Shown here piece after piece: positions 30,462-41,700 of a DNA stretch of 64,000 nucleotides (position 1 is the stretch's first letter; each line of letters starts with the position of its first letter). The translations under genes and the position numbers were made by a program. The notes below the pieces were generated by a model. It saw only the letters and a program-made list of their open reading frames with translations, was not told the origin of the DNA and made no database searches. Source of the DNA: Winogradskyella psychrotolerans RS-3 (GTDB lineage: Bacteria > Bacteroidota > Bacteroidia > Flavobacteriales > Flavobacteriaceae); NCBI RefSeq assembly GCF_000427335.1, contig NZ_ATMR01000007.1, positions 172,012-236,011 on the forward strand. Direction: 5' to 3'.

Positions 30462-31052
30462 TTAGTATATTTTTTGAGCTTCAAAAGCTTCAATTTGTTC
30501 TTTATTATTAATCAGATAATCGATATCATCATAACCATTGATCATGCACGTTTTTTTGTAGGCATCAATTTCAAAATTTTCGGATAGTTCTGAATCTTTT
30601 ACTGAAATGGTTTGGTTTTCGAGATCAACCACTAATTCTGTCTCTGGATTGGACACAATTTTCTGCATTAAGTCACTTAAAAATGCTGGCGAAACCTGCA
30701 CAGGTAACAATCCATTATTTAATGCATTTCCTTTAAATATATCTGCAAAAAAACTAGACACCACAACTTTAAATCCAAAATCTGTTATAGCCCAAGCCGC
30801 ATGCTCTCTACTCGATCCGCAACCAAAATTATCTCCCGCTACTAATATCCTTCCAGAATATCTTGAATCATTAAGTGTGAAATCCGTATTAATTGTTCCG
30901 TCTTTGTCATACCGCCAATCCCTAAACACATTGTTACCAAACCCTTCTCTATCCGTCGCTTTTAAAAAACGAGCCGGGATAATTTGATCCGTATCTACAT
31001 TCTCAATATTTAATGGAATGGCTCTCGATTGTAATGTTGTAAACTTTTCCAT
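30462..31052 (-). CDS. leuD: 3-isopropylmalate dehydratase, small subunit
   Basis: LeuD forms the swivelling domain of isopropylmalate isomerase with LeuC. From the ATG at 31052 it has 196 residues, normal for LeuD, with [14 protein letters not shown] and [12 protein letters not shown]. The longer reading from a GTG at 31064 would begin inside a repeat hairpin (31061-31072), so I prefer the ATG. Confidence 0.94.
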   Translation of the reverse strand: MEKFTTLQSRAIPLNIENVDTDQIIPARFLKATDREGFGNNVFRDWRYDKDGTINTDFTLNDSRYSGRILVAGDNFGCGSSREHAAWAITDFGFKVVVSSFFADIFKGNALNNGLLPVQVSPAFLSDLMQKIVSNPETELVVDLENQTISVKDSELSENFEIDAYKKTCMINGYDDIDYLINNKEQIEAFEAQKIY

Positions 31053-31060
31053 AGTAATGT

Positions 31061-31072
31061 CCACAAAAGTGG
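31061..31072. repeat. CCAC-hairpin-GTGG before leuD
   Basis: A shortened copy of the CCCAC-TTTC-GTGGG hairpin (loop TTTT on the leuD strand), eight bases ahead of the leuD ATG. Confidence 0.7.
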
Positions 31073-31099
31073 GTATCTTCTTTTAATTCATTTTAAATA

Positions 31100-31126
31100 C
31101 CTACAAGTTTTTTTAAACCTTGTAGG
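31100..31126. repeat. CCTACAAG...CCTTGTAGG palindrome between leuC and leuD
   Basis: A member of the CCTGCAAGG palindrome family inside the leu operon, seven bases past the leuC stop. Confidence 0.7.
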
Positions 31127-31132
31127 ATAATA

Positions 31133-32515
31133 TCAATTCAATTGCTTTGAAATATCTATAATTTTACCTTCTACAGCAGTTGCTGCAGCTACCAATGGAC
31201 TTGCTAAAATGGTTCTTGAACCTTGCCCTTGTCGACCTTCAAAATTTCTATTTGAGGTTGATACACAATATTCTCCTTGAGGAATCTTATCGTCATTCAT
31301 CGCTAAACACGCTGAACAACCAGGTTGACGCAACTCAAAACCTGCTTCAACGAAAATAGATTTTAGACCTTCTTCTATTATTTGAGTTTCCACTTGCTTA
31401 CTTCCTGGCACTAACCAAGCTGTAACATTTTCAGCCTTTTTCTTTCCTTTAATATAATCTGCTGCCACTCTAAAATCTTCAATTCTAGAATTGGTACAAC
31501 TCCCTATAAACACAAAATTGATGGGCTTATTAATTAAACTTTCTCCAGCTTCAAAATTCATATAAGCTAAAGATTTTTTAAACGATGGATTTTCATCCAC
31601 AGGAATCATTTCAGAAATTTTAATTCCCATTCCTGGATTCGTTCCATACGTAATCATTGGCGCTATATCTTCTGCATCGAAGCTGTATTCTTTATCAAAT
31701 TTAGCATCGCTGTCTGTTGGCAAGGTTTTCCAATAGGCCACTTTCTTATCAAACGCTTCACCTTTTGGCGCGAATTCTCTGCCTTTTACGTATTCAAAAG
31801 TCGTTTCATCTGGAGCAATCATTCCTCCTCTTGCACCCATTTCTATACTCATGTTACAGACGGTCATTCGACCTTCCATACTCATGTCTTCGAACACATT
31901 TCCTGCATACTCACAGAAATAGCCCGTACCAGAATTGGTTCCTAATTTTGAAATGATATACAGAATCACATCTTTAGGTAAAACTCCATTTTTCAACTTA
32001 CCATTTACCGTAACTCTTAAACTTTTTGGTTTTGTAAGCAACAAACATTGGCTTGCAAATACTTGCGCCACCTGACTTGTTCCGATACCAAAAGCAATGG
32101 CCCCAAACGCACCATGTGTTGAAGTGTGACTGTCTCCGCAGACCATGGTTAAGCCTGGTTGTGTCACCCCTAACTCTGGAGCCATTACATGCACAATACC
32201 ATTATATTTATGCCCTAATTCGTATAGGGTTATATTATTTTTTTTACAATTTTCAGATAATTGCTCCAATTGATTTCTAGACAACACATCTTTTATCGGT
32301 TGATCTTGATTTAACGTCGGAGTATTATGATCTGCAGTAGCCACAATTTGATCAGGTCTGAAAACAGGAATTCCACGATCTTCTAACTCATTAAAAGCCT
32401 GCGGACTTGTTACTTCATGTATTAAATGTTTATCTATATATAGTATTTGCGGCCCATTTTCTATTGTACTGACCACATGCGAATCCCAAACTTTATCAAA
32501 TAATGTTTTACTCAT
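31133..32515 (-). CDS. leuC: 3-isopropylmalate dehydratase, large subunit
   Basis: LeuC is the aconitase-family catalytic subunit that isomerises 2- to 3-isopropylmalate. 4Fe-4S ligands are in IGSCTNSR and in the CSAC of [25 protein letters not shown] is the aconitase signature. The length is 460 residues. It starts five bases after the leuA stop. Confidence 0.96.
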   Translation of the reverse strand: MSKTLFDKVWDSHVVSTIENGPQILYIDKHLIHEVTSPQAFNELEDRGIPVFRPDQIVATADHNTPTLNQDQPIKDVLSRNQLEQLSENCKKNNITLYELGHKYNGIVHVMAPELGVTQPGLTMVCGDSHTSTHGAFGAIAFGIGTSQVAQVFASQCLLLTKPKSLRVTVNGKLKNGVLPKDVILYIISKLGTNSGTGYFCEYAGNVFEDMSMEGRMTVCNMSIEMGARGGMIAPDETTFEYVKGREFAPKGEAFDKKVAYWKTLPTDSDAKFDKEYSFDAEDIAPMITYGTNPGMGIKISEMIPVDENPSFKKSLAYMNFEAGESLINKPINFVFIGSCTNSRIEDFRVAADYIKGKKKAENVTAWLVPGSKQVETQIIEEGLKSIFVEAGFELRQPGCSACLAMNDDKIPQGEYCVSTSNRNFEGRQGQGSRTILASPLVAAATAVEGKIIDISKQLN

Positions 32516-32520
32516 CTATC

Positions 32521-33696
32521 TTATGCTGAAATTATTTGTTGATATACATTACTCGTTTCGATAATTTGATGAATATCATTATCATTGATTTCCTTCTTTC
32601 TATCTGCAAAACTCAAAAAGTTAGCATACACATCATCTAACTGCAACTTCGTAAGTTCATAACCTACATTTTTTGCTCTGTAAGCCAGGGCTGCTCTTCC
32701 ACTTCTTGCGGTTAACACAATAGCCGACTCCGTAACACCGACATCTCTAGGGTCGATAATTTCGTAAGTTGCTCTATTTTTTATCACACCATCTTGATGA
32801 ATCCCAGAACTATGCGCAAAAGCATTTGCTCCAACAATCGCTTTGTTTGGTTGTGTATAAATCCCCATACTATCACTAACCAACTGGCTCATTCCGAATA
32901 GCATCGATGTATTAATATTTGTATCTAAATTAAGATATGGATGCTGTTTTAACACCATCACCACTTCTTCTAAAGCCGTGTTTCCTGCACGTTCACCAAT
33001 ACCGTTAATTGTGCATTCAATTTGACGTGCTCCATTAATCACTCCTTCAATAGAATTTGCTGTTGCTAAGCCTAAATCATTATGGCAATGACAAGACAGA
33101 ATCGCCTTTTCAATACCTTTTACATTTTCTTTTAAATATTTTATTTTTGCACCATATTCACTTGGCAAACAATACCCTGTTGTATCAGGAATATTCAATA
33201 CTGTTGCACCAGCTTTAATTGCTGCTTCGCATACTCTTGCTAAATATTCATTATCTGTTCGCCCTGCATCTTCAGCATAAAACTCAACATCTTCAACAAA
33301 TGACTTTGCATATTTCACCGCTTCAAAAGCACGTTTAATAATAGCCGCTCTGTTAGATTTGAATTTATGAAGGATATGAGAATCAGAAGTCCCAATTCCT
33401 GTATGAATCCTAGGCTTCTTAGCATATTTTAAAGATTCTGCCGCTACTTTTATATCATTTTCTACGGCCCTTGTTAAACCACAAACAGTAGCATTTTTAA
33501 CAATTTTCGAAATCGCTTCTACCGATATGAAATCACCTGGACTAGAGACCGGAAATCCTGCTTCAATCACATCAACTCCAAGTTGATCTAACTGTTCTGC
33601 AATAACCACTTTTTGTTCTGAGTTAAGTTTACAACCAGGAACTTGCTCTCCATCGCGAAGTGTTGTATCGAAGATTTGTATGTTGTTATTTGACAT
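32521..33696 (-). CDS. leuA: 2-isopropylmalate synthase
   Basis: LeuA condenses acetyl-CoA with 2-ketoisovalerate, the committed leucine step. The metal/substrate motif [12 protein letters not shown] is at the N-terminus, and [15 protein letters not shown] is the second signature. The protein has 391 residues, so the C-terminal leucine-binding regulatory domain of the usual form of about 510 residues is absent, and classical allosteric leucine inhibition is unlikely. Homocitrate synthase or a related acyltransferase is less likely given leuC, leuD and leuB beside it. I see no leucine-rich leader peptide in the 145 bases upstream. Confidence 0.92.
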   Translation of the reverse strand: MSNNNIQIFDTTLRDGEQVPGCKLNSEQKVVIAEQLDQLGVDVIEAGFPVSSPGDFISVEAISKIVKNATVCGLTRAVENDIKVAAESLKYAKKPRIHTGIGTSDSHILHKFKSNRAAIIKRAFEAVKYAKSFVEDVEFYAEDAGRTDNEYLARVCEAAIKAGATVLNIPDTTGYCLPSEYGAKIKYLKENVKGIEKAILSCHCHNDLGLATANSIEGVINGARQIECTINGIGERAGNTALEEVVMVLKQHPYLNLDTNINTSMLFGMSQLVSDSMGIYTQPNKAIVGANAFAHSSGIHQDGVIKNRATYEIIDPRDVGVTESAIVLTARSGRAALAYRAKNVGYELTKLQLDDVYANFLSFADRKKEINDNDIHQIIETSNVYQQIISA

Positions 33697-33841
33697 ATAT
33701 CAAAATATATTTTATAGTATTGTCTAACGAATGTATGTTTTGATTTAGATTTAAACATTATTGATATAGTTAGTTTACGATGTTCAGTCGCCAAAATATA
33801 CCTCAAACAACTGATTAACAGATTAATAAATCTATTTTCTA

Positions 33842-35392
33842 TTGATAACTAAAGACCAAAAAGATAATTTATTCTCACTTGTAAAGTCCTTAACAAAATC
33901 CGAAAAACGGCAATTTAAACTTTACGTAGGGAGACTTGGGGTAAATTCAGATTCTAAATTCTTGAATTTATTCAATCTTTTGGACAAAGCTAAAACCTAC
34001 AATGAAGCTTCTATTATAAAAAGTGGCATTGTAAAAAAGCAACAACTTGCCAATGTAAAGGCGCACTTATACAAACAAATTTTAATCAGTCTTAAGCTCA
34101 ATCCATCCCATCAAAATGTGCGTTCACAAATTAGAGAACAACTCGATTTTGCTTCCATTTTGTATCATAAAGGCTTATATAAGCAAAGCTTAAAAATTTT
34201 AGATAAAGCCAAAGAGTTGGCGATTATTAACGAAGAAAAAAATTCAGCTTTCGAGATTGTTGAGCTCGAAAAAGTAATTGAATCACAATATATTACAAGA
34301 AGTATTAGCACCAGAGCAGATGAACTGGCAGTACAAGCAAAAGAGTTGAGTTCGCTAAATGTCATTGCCAGTAAACTCTCCAATTTATCACTTCAACTTT
34401 ATAGTACTATTCTAAAAACAGGCTATATAAGAAATGAAAAAGAAGCCAACATGGTTATTGATTATTTTAATAAACATGTTCCAAAAGTTGATATTGAAAA
34501 ATTAGGATTTAGAGAAAAATTATGGCTTTATAAAGCTAATTTATGGCAAAGTTTTTTGCTTCAAGATTTCCTGAACTGTTACAAATACGCATCAAAATGG
34601 GTAGATTTATTTTATCAGAATCCAAACATGATTAACTTAAATCCTGTGTTTTTTTTAAAAGGCAACAACTACCTTTTAGAAGCACTTGTTTTCATTGGCA
34701 ACAAACAAAAATTCTTAGAAAAGTTTTCAGAATTTGAAGCTACTGTTCAAAAATCTAATTTTCCACAAGATGAGAATGTTGCCACTTTGGTTTTTCTCTA
34801 CACCAATTTCCACAGTATTAACCAACACTTTATTGACGGGAGTTTTGAGGAAGGCTTGGATTTAATTCCTAAAATTGAAAAAACATTAATTCCATTTAGC
34901 AACAGAATAGATCCGCATCATAAAATGATATTTTATTACAAGTTTGCGAGTTTACAATTTGGAGCCGGAAACAATAAAGCTTGTATAAAATATTTAGATA
35001 AAATCATCTCAAACAAAACACTTTCGATGCGCGAAGATTTACTCTGTTTTTCAAGAGTTTTAAATCTTGTAGCACATTATGAAGCTGGTTTAGATTATCA
35101 TTTAGAAACGCTTTTACGAAGCACGTATAAGTTTTTAATTAAGATGAACGACCTGCATGAAGTCCAAAAAGAAATGATAAAATTCATTAGAGGCCTTCAG
35201 GATATTTACCCTCACGACCTTAAAAATGCATTTATAGAATTACACAAAACGCTGAAGACTTTTGAAGATCATCCGTATGAACGACGTGCATTTTTATATC
35301 TCGATATTATTTCTTGGCTAGAGAGTAAAATTGAGAACAAACCGGTGAGTAAAATCATCCAAACTAAGTATTTAGCAAAGAAAAGTTCGTAA
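33842..35392 (+). CDS. Conserved flavobacterial protein of unknown function, alpha-helical
   Basis: A 516-residue protein divergent from leuA. It has no signal peptide, no membrane segment and no catalytic motif that I recognise. It is lysine- and leucine-rich and looks wholly helical, with spaced segments such as YHKGLYKQSLKILDKAKEL that resemble TPR or similar helical repeats. The N-terminus SLVKSLTKSEKRQFKLYV is distinctive. The start is a TTG (33842): the frame is closed by a TAA 15 bases upstream and no ATG is available near the N-terminus. Its function is not known to me. Confidence 0.75.
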   Translation: MITKDQKDNLFSLVKSLTKSEKRQFKLYVGRLGVNSDSKFLNLFNLLDKAKTYNEASIIKSGIVKKQQLANVKAHLYKQILISLKLNPSHQNVRSQIREQLDFASILYHKGLYKQSLKILDKAKELAIINEEKNSAFEIVELEKVIESQYITRSISTRADELAVQAKELSSLNVIASKLSNLSLQLYSTILKTGYIRNEKEANMVIDYFNKHVPKVDIEKLGFREKLWLYKANLWQSFLLQDFLNCYKYASKWVDLFYQNPNMINLNPVFFLKGNNYLLEALVFIGNKQKFLEKFSEFEATVQKSNFPQDENVATLVFLYTNFHSINQHFIDGSFEEGLDLIPKIEKTLIPFSNRIDPHHKMIFYYKFASLQFGAGNNKACIKYLDKIISNKTLSMREDLLCFSRVLNLVAHYEAGLDYHLETLLRSTYKFLIKMNDLHEVQKEMIKFIRGLQDIYPHDLKNAFIELHKTLKTFEDHPYERRAFLYLDIISWLESKIENKPVSKIIQTKYLAKKSS

Positions 35393-35496
35393 TACTACGA
35401 ATTTCATAAAAAAATCACAAAATCAAGAAATTATTTGGATTTGTAGTTTTTGTATTGCAATATTTGTGCTCACAAAGTTCAAACACTTACTGAAAT

Positions 35497-35616
35497 GTTA
35501 TCAAGAAAGGCGGAGGGAATGACCCTATGAAGCCTTAGCAACCCTTAGATTTACTAAGAAGGTGCTAAATTCTACTTAATTATTTGATTCATTAATCGAA
35601 AAATTGGATAGATAAC
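35497..35616 (+). promoter_or_regulatory. SAM-I (S-box) riboswitch
   Basis: The conserved S-box core is readable in order: P1 GTTATC (35497-35502), the AAGAAAGGCGGAGGGAA segment, ACCCTATGAAGCC, AGCAACC, AAGGTGCTAAATTCT, and P1' GATAAC (35611-35616). It stands before metY, a methionine synthesis gene, as expected for a SAM sensor. Confidence 0.93.
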
Positions 35617-35622
35617 TCAAGA

Positions 35623-35656
35623 CTAATTACCCATCTGTAATTAGCATTTTCTTTTT
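35623..35656 (+). terminator. Terminator hairpin of the SAM riboswitch
   Basis: CTAATTAC (35623-35630) pairs with GTAATTAG (35637-35644), followed by a T-rich stretch. It starts seven bases after P1', so the switch probably terminates transcription when SAM is bound. Confidence 0.75.
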
Positions 35657-35762
35657 AATATTTTTCTATTAAGTACGCTTCTTCCTTCGACTACGCTCAA
35701 GGAACAAAAGAGGCTTATTTGGCTTTTGGTTTAATCATTTATTAACTCAAAAACTTAGAAAA

Positions 35763-37061
35763 ATGAGTACACAAAAATTCGCAACACAAGCGTTGCACGC
35801 AGGTCACGACACCAATCTAACTTCAGGAACAAGAGCTGTTCCTATTTACCAAACATCATCGTATGTTTTTAAAGATTCAGATGAAGCCGCAGGACGATTT
35901 AACCTGTCGGTTCCTGGCTTTATTTACACACGTTTAAACAATCCAACAAACGACATTTTAGAGCAGCGATTAGCAGCACTAGAAGGCGGAATTGCAGCGG
36001 TTGCTACAGCTTCTGGAACCTCAGCAATTGCAACAACTTTACTAACACTTTTAAGAGCAGGCGACCACATCGTTGCATCGAGCAGTTTGTATGGAGGCAC
36101 TTACAATTTATTGAGCGTTACCTTACCGAGACATGGTATTACGACGACATTTGTTGATGCGTCAAACCCGGAAGAATTTGAAAAAGCAGCACAAGAAAAC
36201 ACAAGAGCCTTTTTTGTAGAGTCTTTAGGGAATCCGAAATTAGATGTTTTAGATATTGAAGCGATTTCAAAAGGAGCGAAAGCGCATAAAGTGCCATTAA
36301 TTGTAGATAATACGGTAGCTACACCTTATTTATTAAATCCCATAGAATACGGTGCAAACATCGTAATTCATTCGTTAACTAAATATATCACCGGAAACGG
36401 AACATCCCTAGGAGGCATTATTATCGATGCTGGTACTTTTGATTGGACCAACGGAAAATTCCCAGAATTCACAGAACCTTCTGCAGGTTACCATGGTTTA
36501 GTGTATAGCGAAGCAATAGGCGCAGCAGCATTTATAGCAAAAATTAGAATTGAAGGTTTACGGGATTATGGTGGAGCGCTGAGTCCGTTTAATGCCTTTC
36601 AAATTATTCAAGGTTTGGAAACTTTAGAATTACGTATTTTAAAACATAGTGAAAATGCCCTTGAATTAGCAACATGGTTAGAATCTCAACCTGAAGTTAA
36701 ATGGGTGAATTACCCAGGATTAAAATCTAGCAAGTACAATGCGTTAGCTAAAAAGTATTTACCAAAAGGTCAAAGTGGCGTCGTCACTTTTGGAGTGGAT
36801 GGTGGTTACGAAGCTGCAAAAACTATTGCTGATACAACCAAACTATTCTCATTATTAGCCAATATAGGAGACACAAAATCACTTATCATTCATCCTGCAA
36901 GTACAACGCATCAACAATTAAGTGATGATGCACAAGAAACTACAGGTGTTACTAAAGATTTAATTCGTTTGTCTGTAGGTATTGAAAATATAGAAGATTT
37001 AAAAGACGATTTAAAAGAAGCTTTTGCTGTTGTAAAACAGAAAAAAGCTCTTCAAAATTAA
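35763..37061 (+). CDS. metY: O-acetylhomoserine sulfhydrylase
   Basis: MetY makes homocysteine directly from O-acetylhomoserine and sulfide. It is a Cys/Met metabolism PLP enzyme of 432 residues, the long form typical of MetY. The PLP lysine is K207 in HSLTKYITGNG, and YTRLNNPTND is present. It is controlled by the SAM riboswitch upstream and is followed by an OsmC-like gene and metX, which makes its substrate. Confidence 0.95.
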   Translation: MSTQKFATQALHAGHDTNLTSGTRAVPIYQTSSYVFKDSDEAAGRFNLSVPGFIYTRLNNPTNDILEQRLAALEGGIAAVATASGTSAIATTLLTLLRAGDHIVASSSLYGGTYNLLSVTLPRHGITTTFVDASNPEEFEKAAQENTRAFFVESLGNPKLDVLDIEAISKGAKAHKVPLIVDNTVATPYLLNPIEYGANIVIHSLTKYITGNGTSLGGIIIDAGTFDWTNGKFPEFTEPSAGYHGLVYSEAIGAAAFIAKIRIEGLRDYGGALSPFNAFQIIQGLETLELRILKHSENALELATWLESQPEVKWVNYPGLKSSKYNALAKKYLPKGQSGVVTFGVDGGYEAAKTIADTTKLFSLLANIGDTKSLIIHPASTTHQQLSDDAQETTGVTKDLIRLSVGIENIEDLKDDLKEAFAVVKQKKALQN

Positions 37062-37142
37062 ATTTAAATTGTGACGTAGAACGGATGTCTTTAATTGTAA
37101 AGGCATCTGTTTTATAATATTCAATACTAAAAAGACAAAAAT

Positions 37143-37595
37143 ATGAGTGATTTAAAATTCTCCGTTGTAGGAGACAGTGCTTCTGCAACCCAATTTATAG
37201 GAAAAACAAGACAATTTACTTTAGTTGTAGATGAACCCGAAGCTTTAGGTGGCACCGATGAAGATGCCAATCCGGTAGAATACATTTTAGCAGGCTTTGC
37301 CGGTTGCGCCAATGTTGTTGGACATCTCGTAGCAAAGGAATTAGGTTTTACAATTAAAAATTTAAAGATTGAAGTGACGGGCGAATTAAATCCTGATCGG
37401 TTTTTAGGGACGTCTACCAAAGAACGCGCAGGCTTTAAAACCATTAATCTTAACCTTATTCCGGAGACCGATGCCAGTATCGAAGTCTTAACACGATGGC
37501 TTCAGATTGTTGAAGAACGTTGTCCTGTAAAAGATAATTTACAGAATAAAACACCTTTAAAAATTTCCGTAGAAAAAGAATATACAGCTATATAA
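37143..37595 (+). CDS. OsmC-family thiol peroxidase-like protein
   Basis: A 150-residue OsmC/Ohr-fold protein. The two redox cysteines are C55 (GFAGCANVV) and C127 (EERCPVKDNL), the pair that reduces peroxides or polysulfides in this family. It lies between metY and metX, with only 9 bases to metX, so it is probably co-transcribed. A role with sulfide-derived or oxidised thiols fits the location but is inference. Confidence 0.88.
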   Translation: MSDLKFSVVGDSASATQFIGKTRQFTLVVDEPEALGGTDEDANPVEYILAGFAGCANVVGHLVAKELGFTIKNLKIEVTGELNPDRFLGTSTKERAGFKTINLNLIPETDASIEVLTRWLQIVEERCPVKDNLQNKTPLKISVEKEYTAI

Positions 37596-37604
37596 AAATT
37601 TGCC

Positions 37605-38612
37605 ATGGCACATTTACACTACATAACCCTAACTAATTATGTTACTGAAAGCGGTAAGACAATAACCCCTAAATTGTCTTACCAAACTTTTGGTAAAGCA
37701 TTACATTCCGCACCCATAATTTTAGTCAACCACGCCCTTACCGGAAACTCAAATGTAGTTGGAGAAGACGGTTGGTGGAATGATATTATTGGCAACAACA
37801 AATGTATAGACACCAATGAATATACCATTTTAGCGTTTAATATTCTTGGTAATGGCTATGATAATATTGCAGAAAACTGCATTGAAAATTACAAAGACTT
37901 TACAGCAAGAGATATTGCAAAACTGTTTGCTTTAGCCATAGAACAATTAGAAATTAAACATTTATTTGCCGTAATTGGCGGCTCTGTTGGTGGCGGAATT
38001 GCATGGGAATTAGCAGCATTAAAACCGCAATTAATTCAACATTTAATTCCTATTGCGACCGACTGGAAATCTACGGATTGGGTGATTGCGAATTGCCACA
38101 TTCAAGATGCGATATTGAACAATTCTTCACAACCTTTAGTCGATGCTAGAATGCACGCCATGACCTTATATCGTACACCAGAATCGTTGACTCAAAAATT
38201 TGAACGCACTAAGAAAAACGATACCCTTTACAACATTGAGTCTTGGTTGAGTTACCATGGCTCAGCTCTAGACAATCGCTTTCAGGTTGCTGCATATAAA
38301 CTGATGAATCAGATTTTGCGCACTATTGATATTACCAGAAACAGAACTAATTTTTTAGAAGTCGCTTCAAAAATTGAAAGTGATATTCATATCATCACCA
38401 TTAATTCTGATTTGTTTTTTAAAGCGGATGAAAACTGGAATACTTACGTGGACTTAAAAGCAGTGAAAGACAACGTACATATTCATGAAATTAAATCCGT
38501 GCATGGTCATGATGCTTTTTTAATAGAATTTGATCAATTAGCGCGTTTTTTGAAGCCTATTTTTTCGACGAAATTAAAAGCAAACGAAAAACTAGAACAG
38601 CGCGTGGCATAA
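37605..38612 (+). CDS. metX: Homoserine O-acetyltransferase-like alpha/beta hydrolase
   Basis: MetX acetylates homoserine using acetyl-CoA to feed MetY. The alpha/beta hydrolase fold shows the nucleophile S127 in IGGSVGGG, NHALTGNSNV near residue 45, and the catalytic histidine in VHGHDAFLIEF near the end. The length of 335 residues is a little shorter than most MetX proteins. The GGSVGG variant of the usual GGSMGG elbow is conservative. Acetyl rather than succinyl specificity is assumed from the metY neighbour. Confidence 0.9.
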   Translation: MAHLHYITLTNYVTESGKTITPKLSYQTFGKALHSAPIILVNHALTGNSNVVGEDGWWNDIIGNNKCIDTNEYTILAFNILGNGYDNIAENCIENYKDFTARDIAKLFALAIEQLEIKHLFAVIGGSVGGGIAWELAALKPQLIQHLIPIATDWKSTDWVIANCHIQDAILNNSSQPLVDARMHAMTLYRTPESLTQKFERTKKNDTLYNIESWLSYHGSALDNRFQVAAYKLMNQILRTIDITRNRTNFLEVASKIESDIHIITINSDLFFKADENWNTYVDLKAVKDNVHIHEIKSVHGHDAFLIEFDQLARFLKPIFSTKLKANEKLEQRVA

Positions 38613-38631
38613 AAGAGCCTTACATGTAAAC

Positions 38632-38660
38632 AAAAGCTGAACTAGTCGTTCGGCTTTTTT
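38632..38660 (+). terminator. Terminator after the met operon
   Basis: AAAAGCTGAAC pairs with GTTCGGCTTTT (with G-T pairs) and ends in a T-run, 20 bases after the metX stop. Confidence 0.8.
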
Positions 38661-38753
38661 CGTTTTTAATTTTAGTTAAAAATTAATGTGAGAGCGTTAA
38701 TATTATTAGCATTAACGACAATAGTTATACTTTTACACGTATATATTTGACTG

Positions 38754-41700
38754 TTGAATAAGATCGAAAATACAGAGCCTCAAGCACCAAAAAAACGACA
38801 ATATCGTTGGTTTCGCAGAACCTTACGCGTACTGCTAGGCATTCTTGTGTTCTTTTTTCTGGTAGTTCTTTTTGTTCGTAGCCCTTGGGGACAAGGTATT
38901 ATTGTGGATAAAGCAGTCAGTTATGTCTCTGATAAAACCAGAACTAAAGTCGCCATAGAAAAACTTTTTATTACGTTTGATGGTGATATACAACTCGATG
39001 GTCTCTATCTTGAAGATAAAAAAGGAGATACTTTAGTTTATTCAAAATCATTAGAAGCTAACATGCCACTCATTAAAATGATAAGTGGTAATGGCATCGG
39101 AGTAGACGCTTTAGATTGGGATGGTTTGCGTGCCAATGTGATTAGAAAAGATAGCATTGAAGGTTATAACTTTCAATTTCTAATTGATGCTTTTGCTTCA
39201 ACGGATACGACAACCGTTGCAACAGACACCACTTCCACTCCACTTAATTTAGTTTTAGGCAACTTAAATTTCAACAATTTCGATATTGTTTTTGATGATG
39301 CGGTTGCAGGCATCGATTCTAGATTTAAAATTGGGAAGTTGAAGGCTAATATGAAAACTACCAATATTGAAGACATGATTTTTGATGCTTCAACGATTGA
39401 ACTCAGCGAAGCCAATATTAAGTTTATTCAAAAACCAGTAACGATTGACACCACAACTTCAGAGACTCCTTTACCAAAATTATCTTTTGAAACTATTGCA
39501 TTAAACAATGTGGTTGCTTATTACGAATCACAACCTGATCGGCTTATTGCAGATGTTGACATTTCGGAGTTCTCAACAGAATCACCGCTCATAAATTTAG
39601 CGGCTAGTGATTTCAATCTTAAAAACATCACGCTTAAAAATTCTAAAATCAGCTTAACCACAGATGCTGAAATTAATGGATTAACGCAAAAAAATGAAGA
39701 AGTTACAAACGAAGCCAAAACAGATATCACCACTTTTGAATGGCCGCAACTAACAATTAATATCGCGTCTATTGATTTTGAAAACAATCACATAAATTAT
39801 AGTGTGGGTAACGCAAAACCTACCAAGGATATTTTTAACCCGAATGCGATCTCACTTTCAAATTTTACGCTTCAAGCGAAAGACATTTCTTTAAAAGATA
39901 AAGAAGCGACACTAGCTTTAGAACAACTAAATTTTAATGAATTTTCAGGATTAAACCTTAATCAATTGGCTGTTAATTTTAACGCAACAGACCAAAATAT
40001 GCATTTGGATGATTTAAAATTCAAATTAAATAACAACTCAATTTCAGGCTATGCACATTTAGAGTATCAATCACTTTCAAAATTAATAGAAGCTCCTGAA
40101 ACTACTAAAGTTAACTTAAATCTACCAGCGTTTCAACTCTCATTGACAGAGATTTTCAAATTTCAACCAGATTTAAAAAATAACGAATACCTCAATAAAT
40201 TAAGCAAAAAACTAGTTTTAGGAAATCTAAATGCTTCAGGAACTTTAGCATCAATTAATTTAAATAAAGCGGAGCTCAATTGGGGAAATTCAACAAAAAT
40301 TTCTACTAAAGGAACGCTTCAAAACGTCACCAATCCTGAAACACTTCAATTTAATATTCCACAGTTTTCAGCAGTTACAAAACGATCTGATTTAATTCAG
40401 TTTGTAAATGAGGAAGACTTAGGAATTAGCTTTCCAATTGATGTGAAATTTGTCGCACAATTTAAAGGAAGCCTTGAAGACATTTCAACTAAAGCAAAAC
40501 TCACCACCTCACAAGGTCTGGCATCAGTAGATGGGAATTTTAAAAATACCGATAACATTTCTTATGACGCGCTATTAACTATTGAGGAATACAAGGTGAA
40601 CGAATTACTTAACAACCCTCAACTTGGTGCTTTAAGTCTTACGCTAAAATCTAAAGGATCTGGTAGTACTATCAATACCTTAAATGCGGATTTAGAGGCT
40701 ACTATTTCGGATTTTCAGCTTAATAATTATGCTATAAAAAATCTTAATATTAATGGTGACATAAAAGACGGATCCGGAACTATTAATTCAAAATACAAAG
40801 ACGACAACCTAAATGCTAATCTAGAGGCCTATGTTGTTTTAGACTCAATTTCTCCTGAAGCCAATGTAACATTAGATATTATTGGTGCGAATTTACAAGC
40901 ACTTGGTTTAATGAATCGCAATGTTAAAACAGCCATGCATTTAACGGCAGATTTTAAAAGCAATGGGGAACGTTATGACGCTAGTGCAACACTAGATAAA
41001 GGTGTTGTGGTTTATGACAATCGAAGTTATTTAATAGGCGATCTTAATGCATTTGCGCATGTAGAAAAAGACACCACTTCGGTTACGATAAAAAATAAAA
41101 TTATAGATCTCGATTTGCAATCAAATACAGATCCACAAACCTTTAGTAAGGCTTTAAAAAGACATGTGCTTAGCTATTTCTATAGAGAAACGGATAAATC
41201 CGATTCTATTTCTGATTTTGTGAATTTAAACCTTAAAGGTAGAATTGCACAATCACCTTTACTTAACGACGTCTTTTTAGTTAACGCAAGAGATTTAGAC
41301 ACTATAAATATTGCTGTAGATTTCAATGAAAGAAGGCGTAAACTAAAAGCAAATATTACGGCCCCACACATTAATTATAGCGGCAACACTTTAGATAGTC
41401 TTGCATTTTCAATAGATACAGATAAGGAGAATTTCAATTTTAATCTTGGCTTTAACAATGTAAATGCTGGTCCTTTAGATGTTCCGAAAACCATCATAAA
41501 AGGAAAACAAACTGACCATGAATTATCACTAGACTTTTTAGGCTATCATGACGGTGAAAAATTAATGAATATAAATACTAAACTCACAGGAGATCGTGAA
41601 CGCTTAGTTTTTACTGTAAGTCCTGACAGTTTAATTCTTAACAAAGAAAAATGGACCATTCCTCAAAGTAATGAAATGGTTCTAACCGACAAAAATCTTG

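Larger units (their letters stand above)
35393..35762 (+). promoter_or_regulatory. metY leader region (370 bp): promoter, SAM riboswitch, terminator, repeat fragment
   Basis: A near-consensus -7 box (AATATTTG, 35459-35466) has a TTGG about 20 bases before it. The SAM-I aptamer, a terminator hairpin, and a fragment of a common intergenic repeat (TTCGACTACGCTCAAGGAAC near 35685) follow before metY. Confidence 0.6.

Noticed and set aside
33588..33806. Minus-strand ORF as a leucine leader peptide
   Set aside because: It overlaps leuA out of frame and has no leucine run.
38742..38749. TATATTTG, an exact -7 box match just before tamB
   Set aside because: It lies five bases from the start codon with no -33 element, so transcription would begin inside the gene; probably chance in AT-rich DNA.
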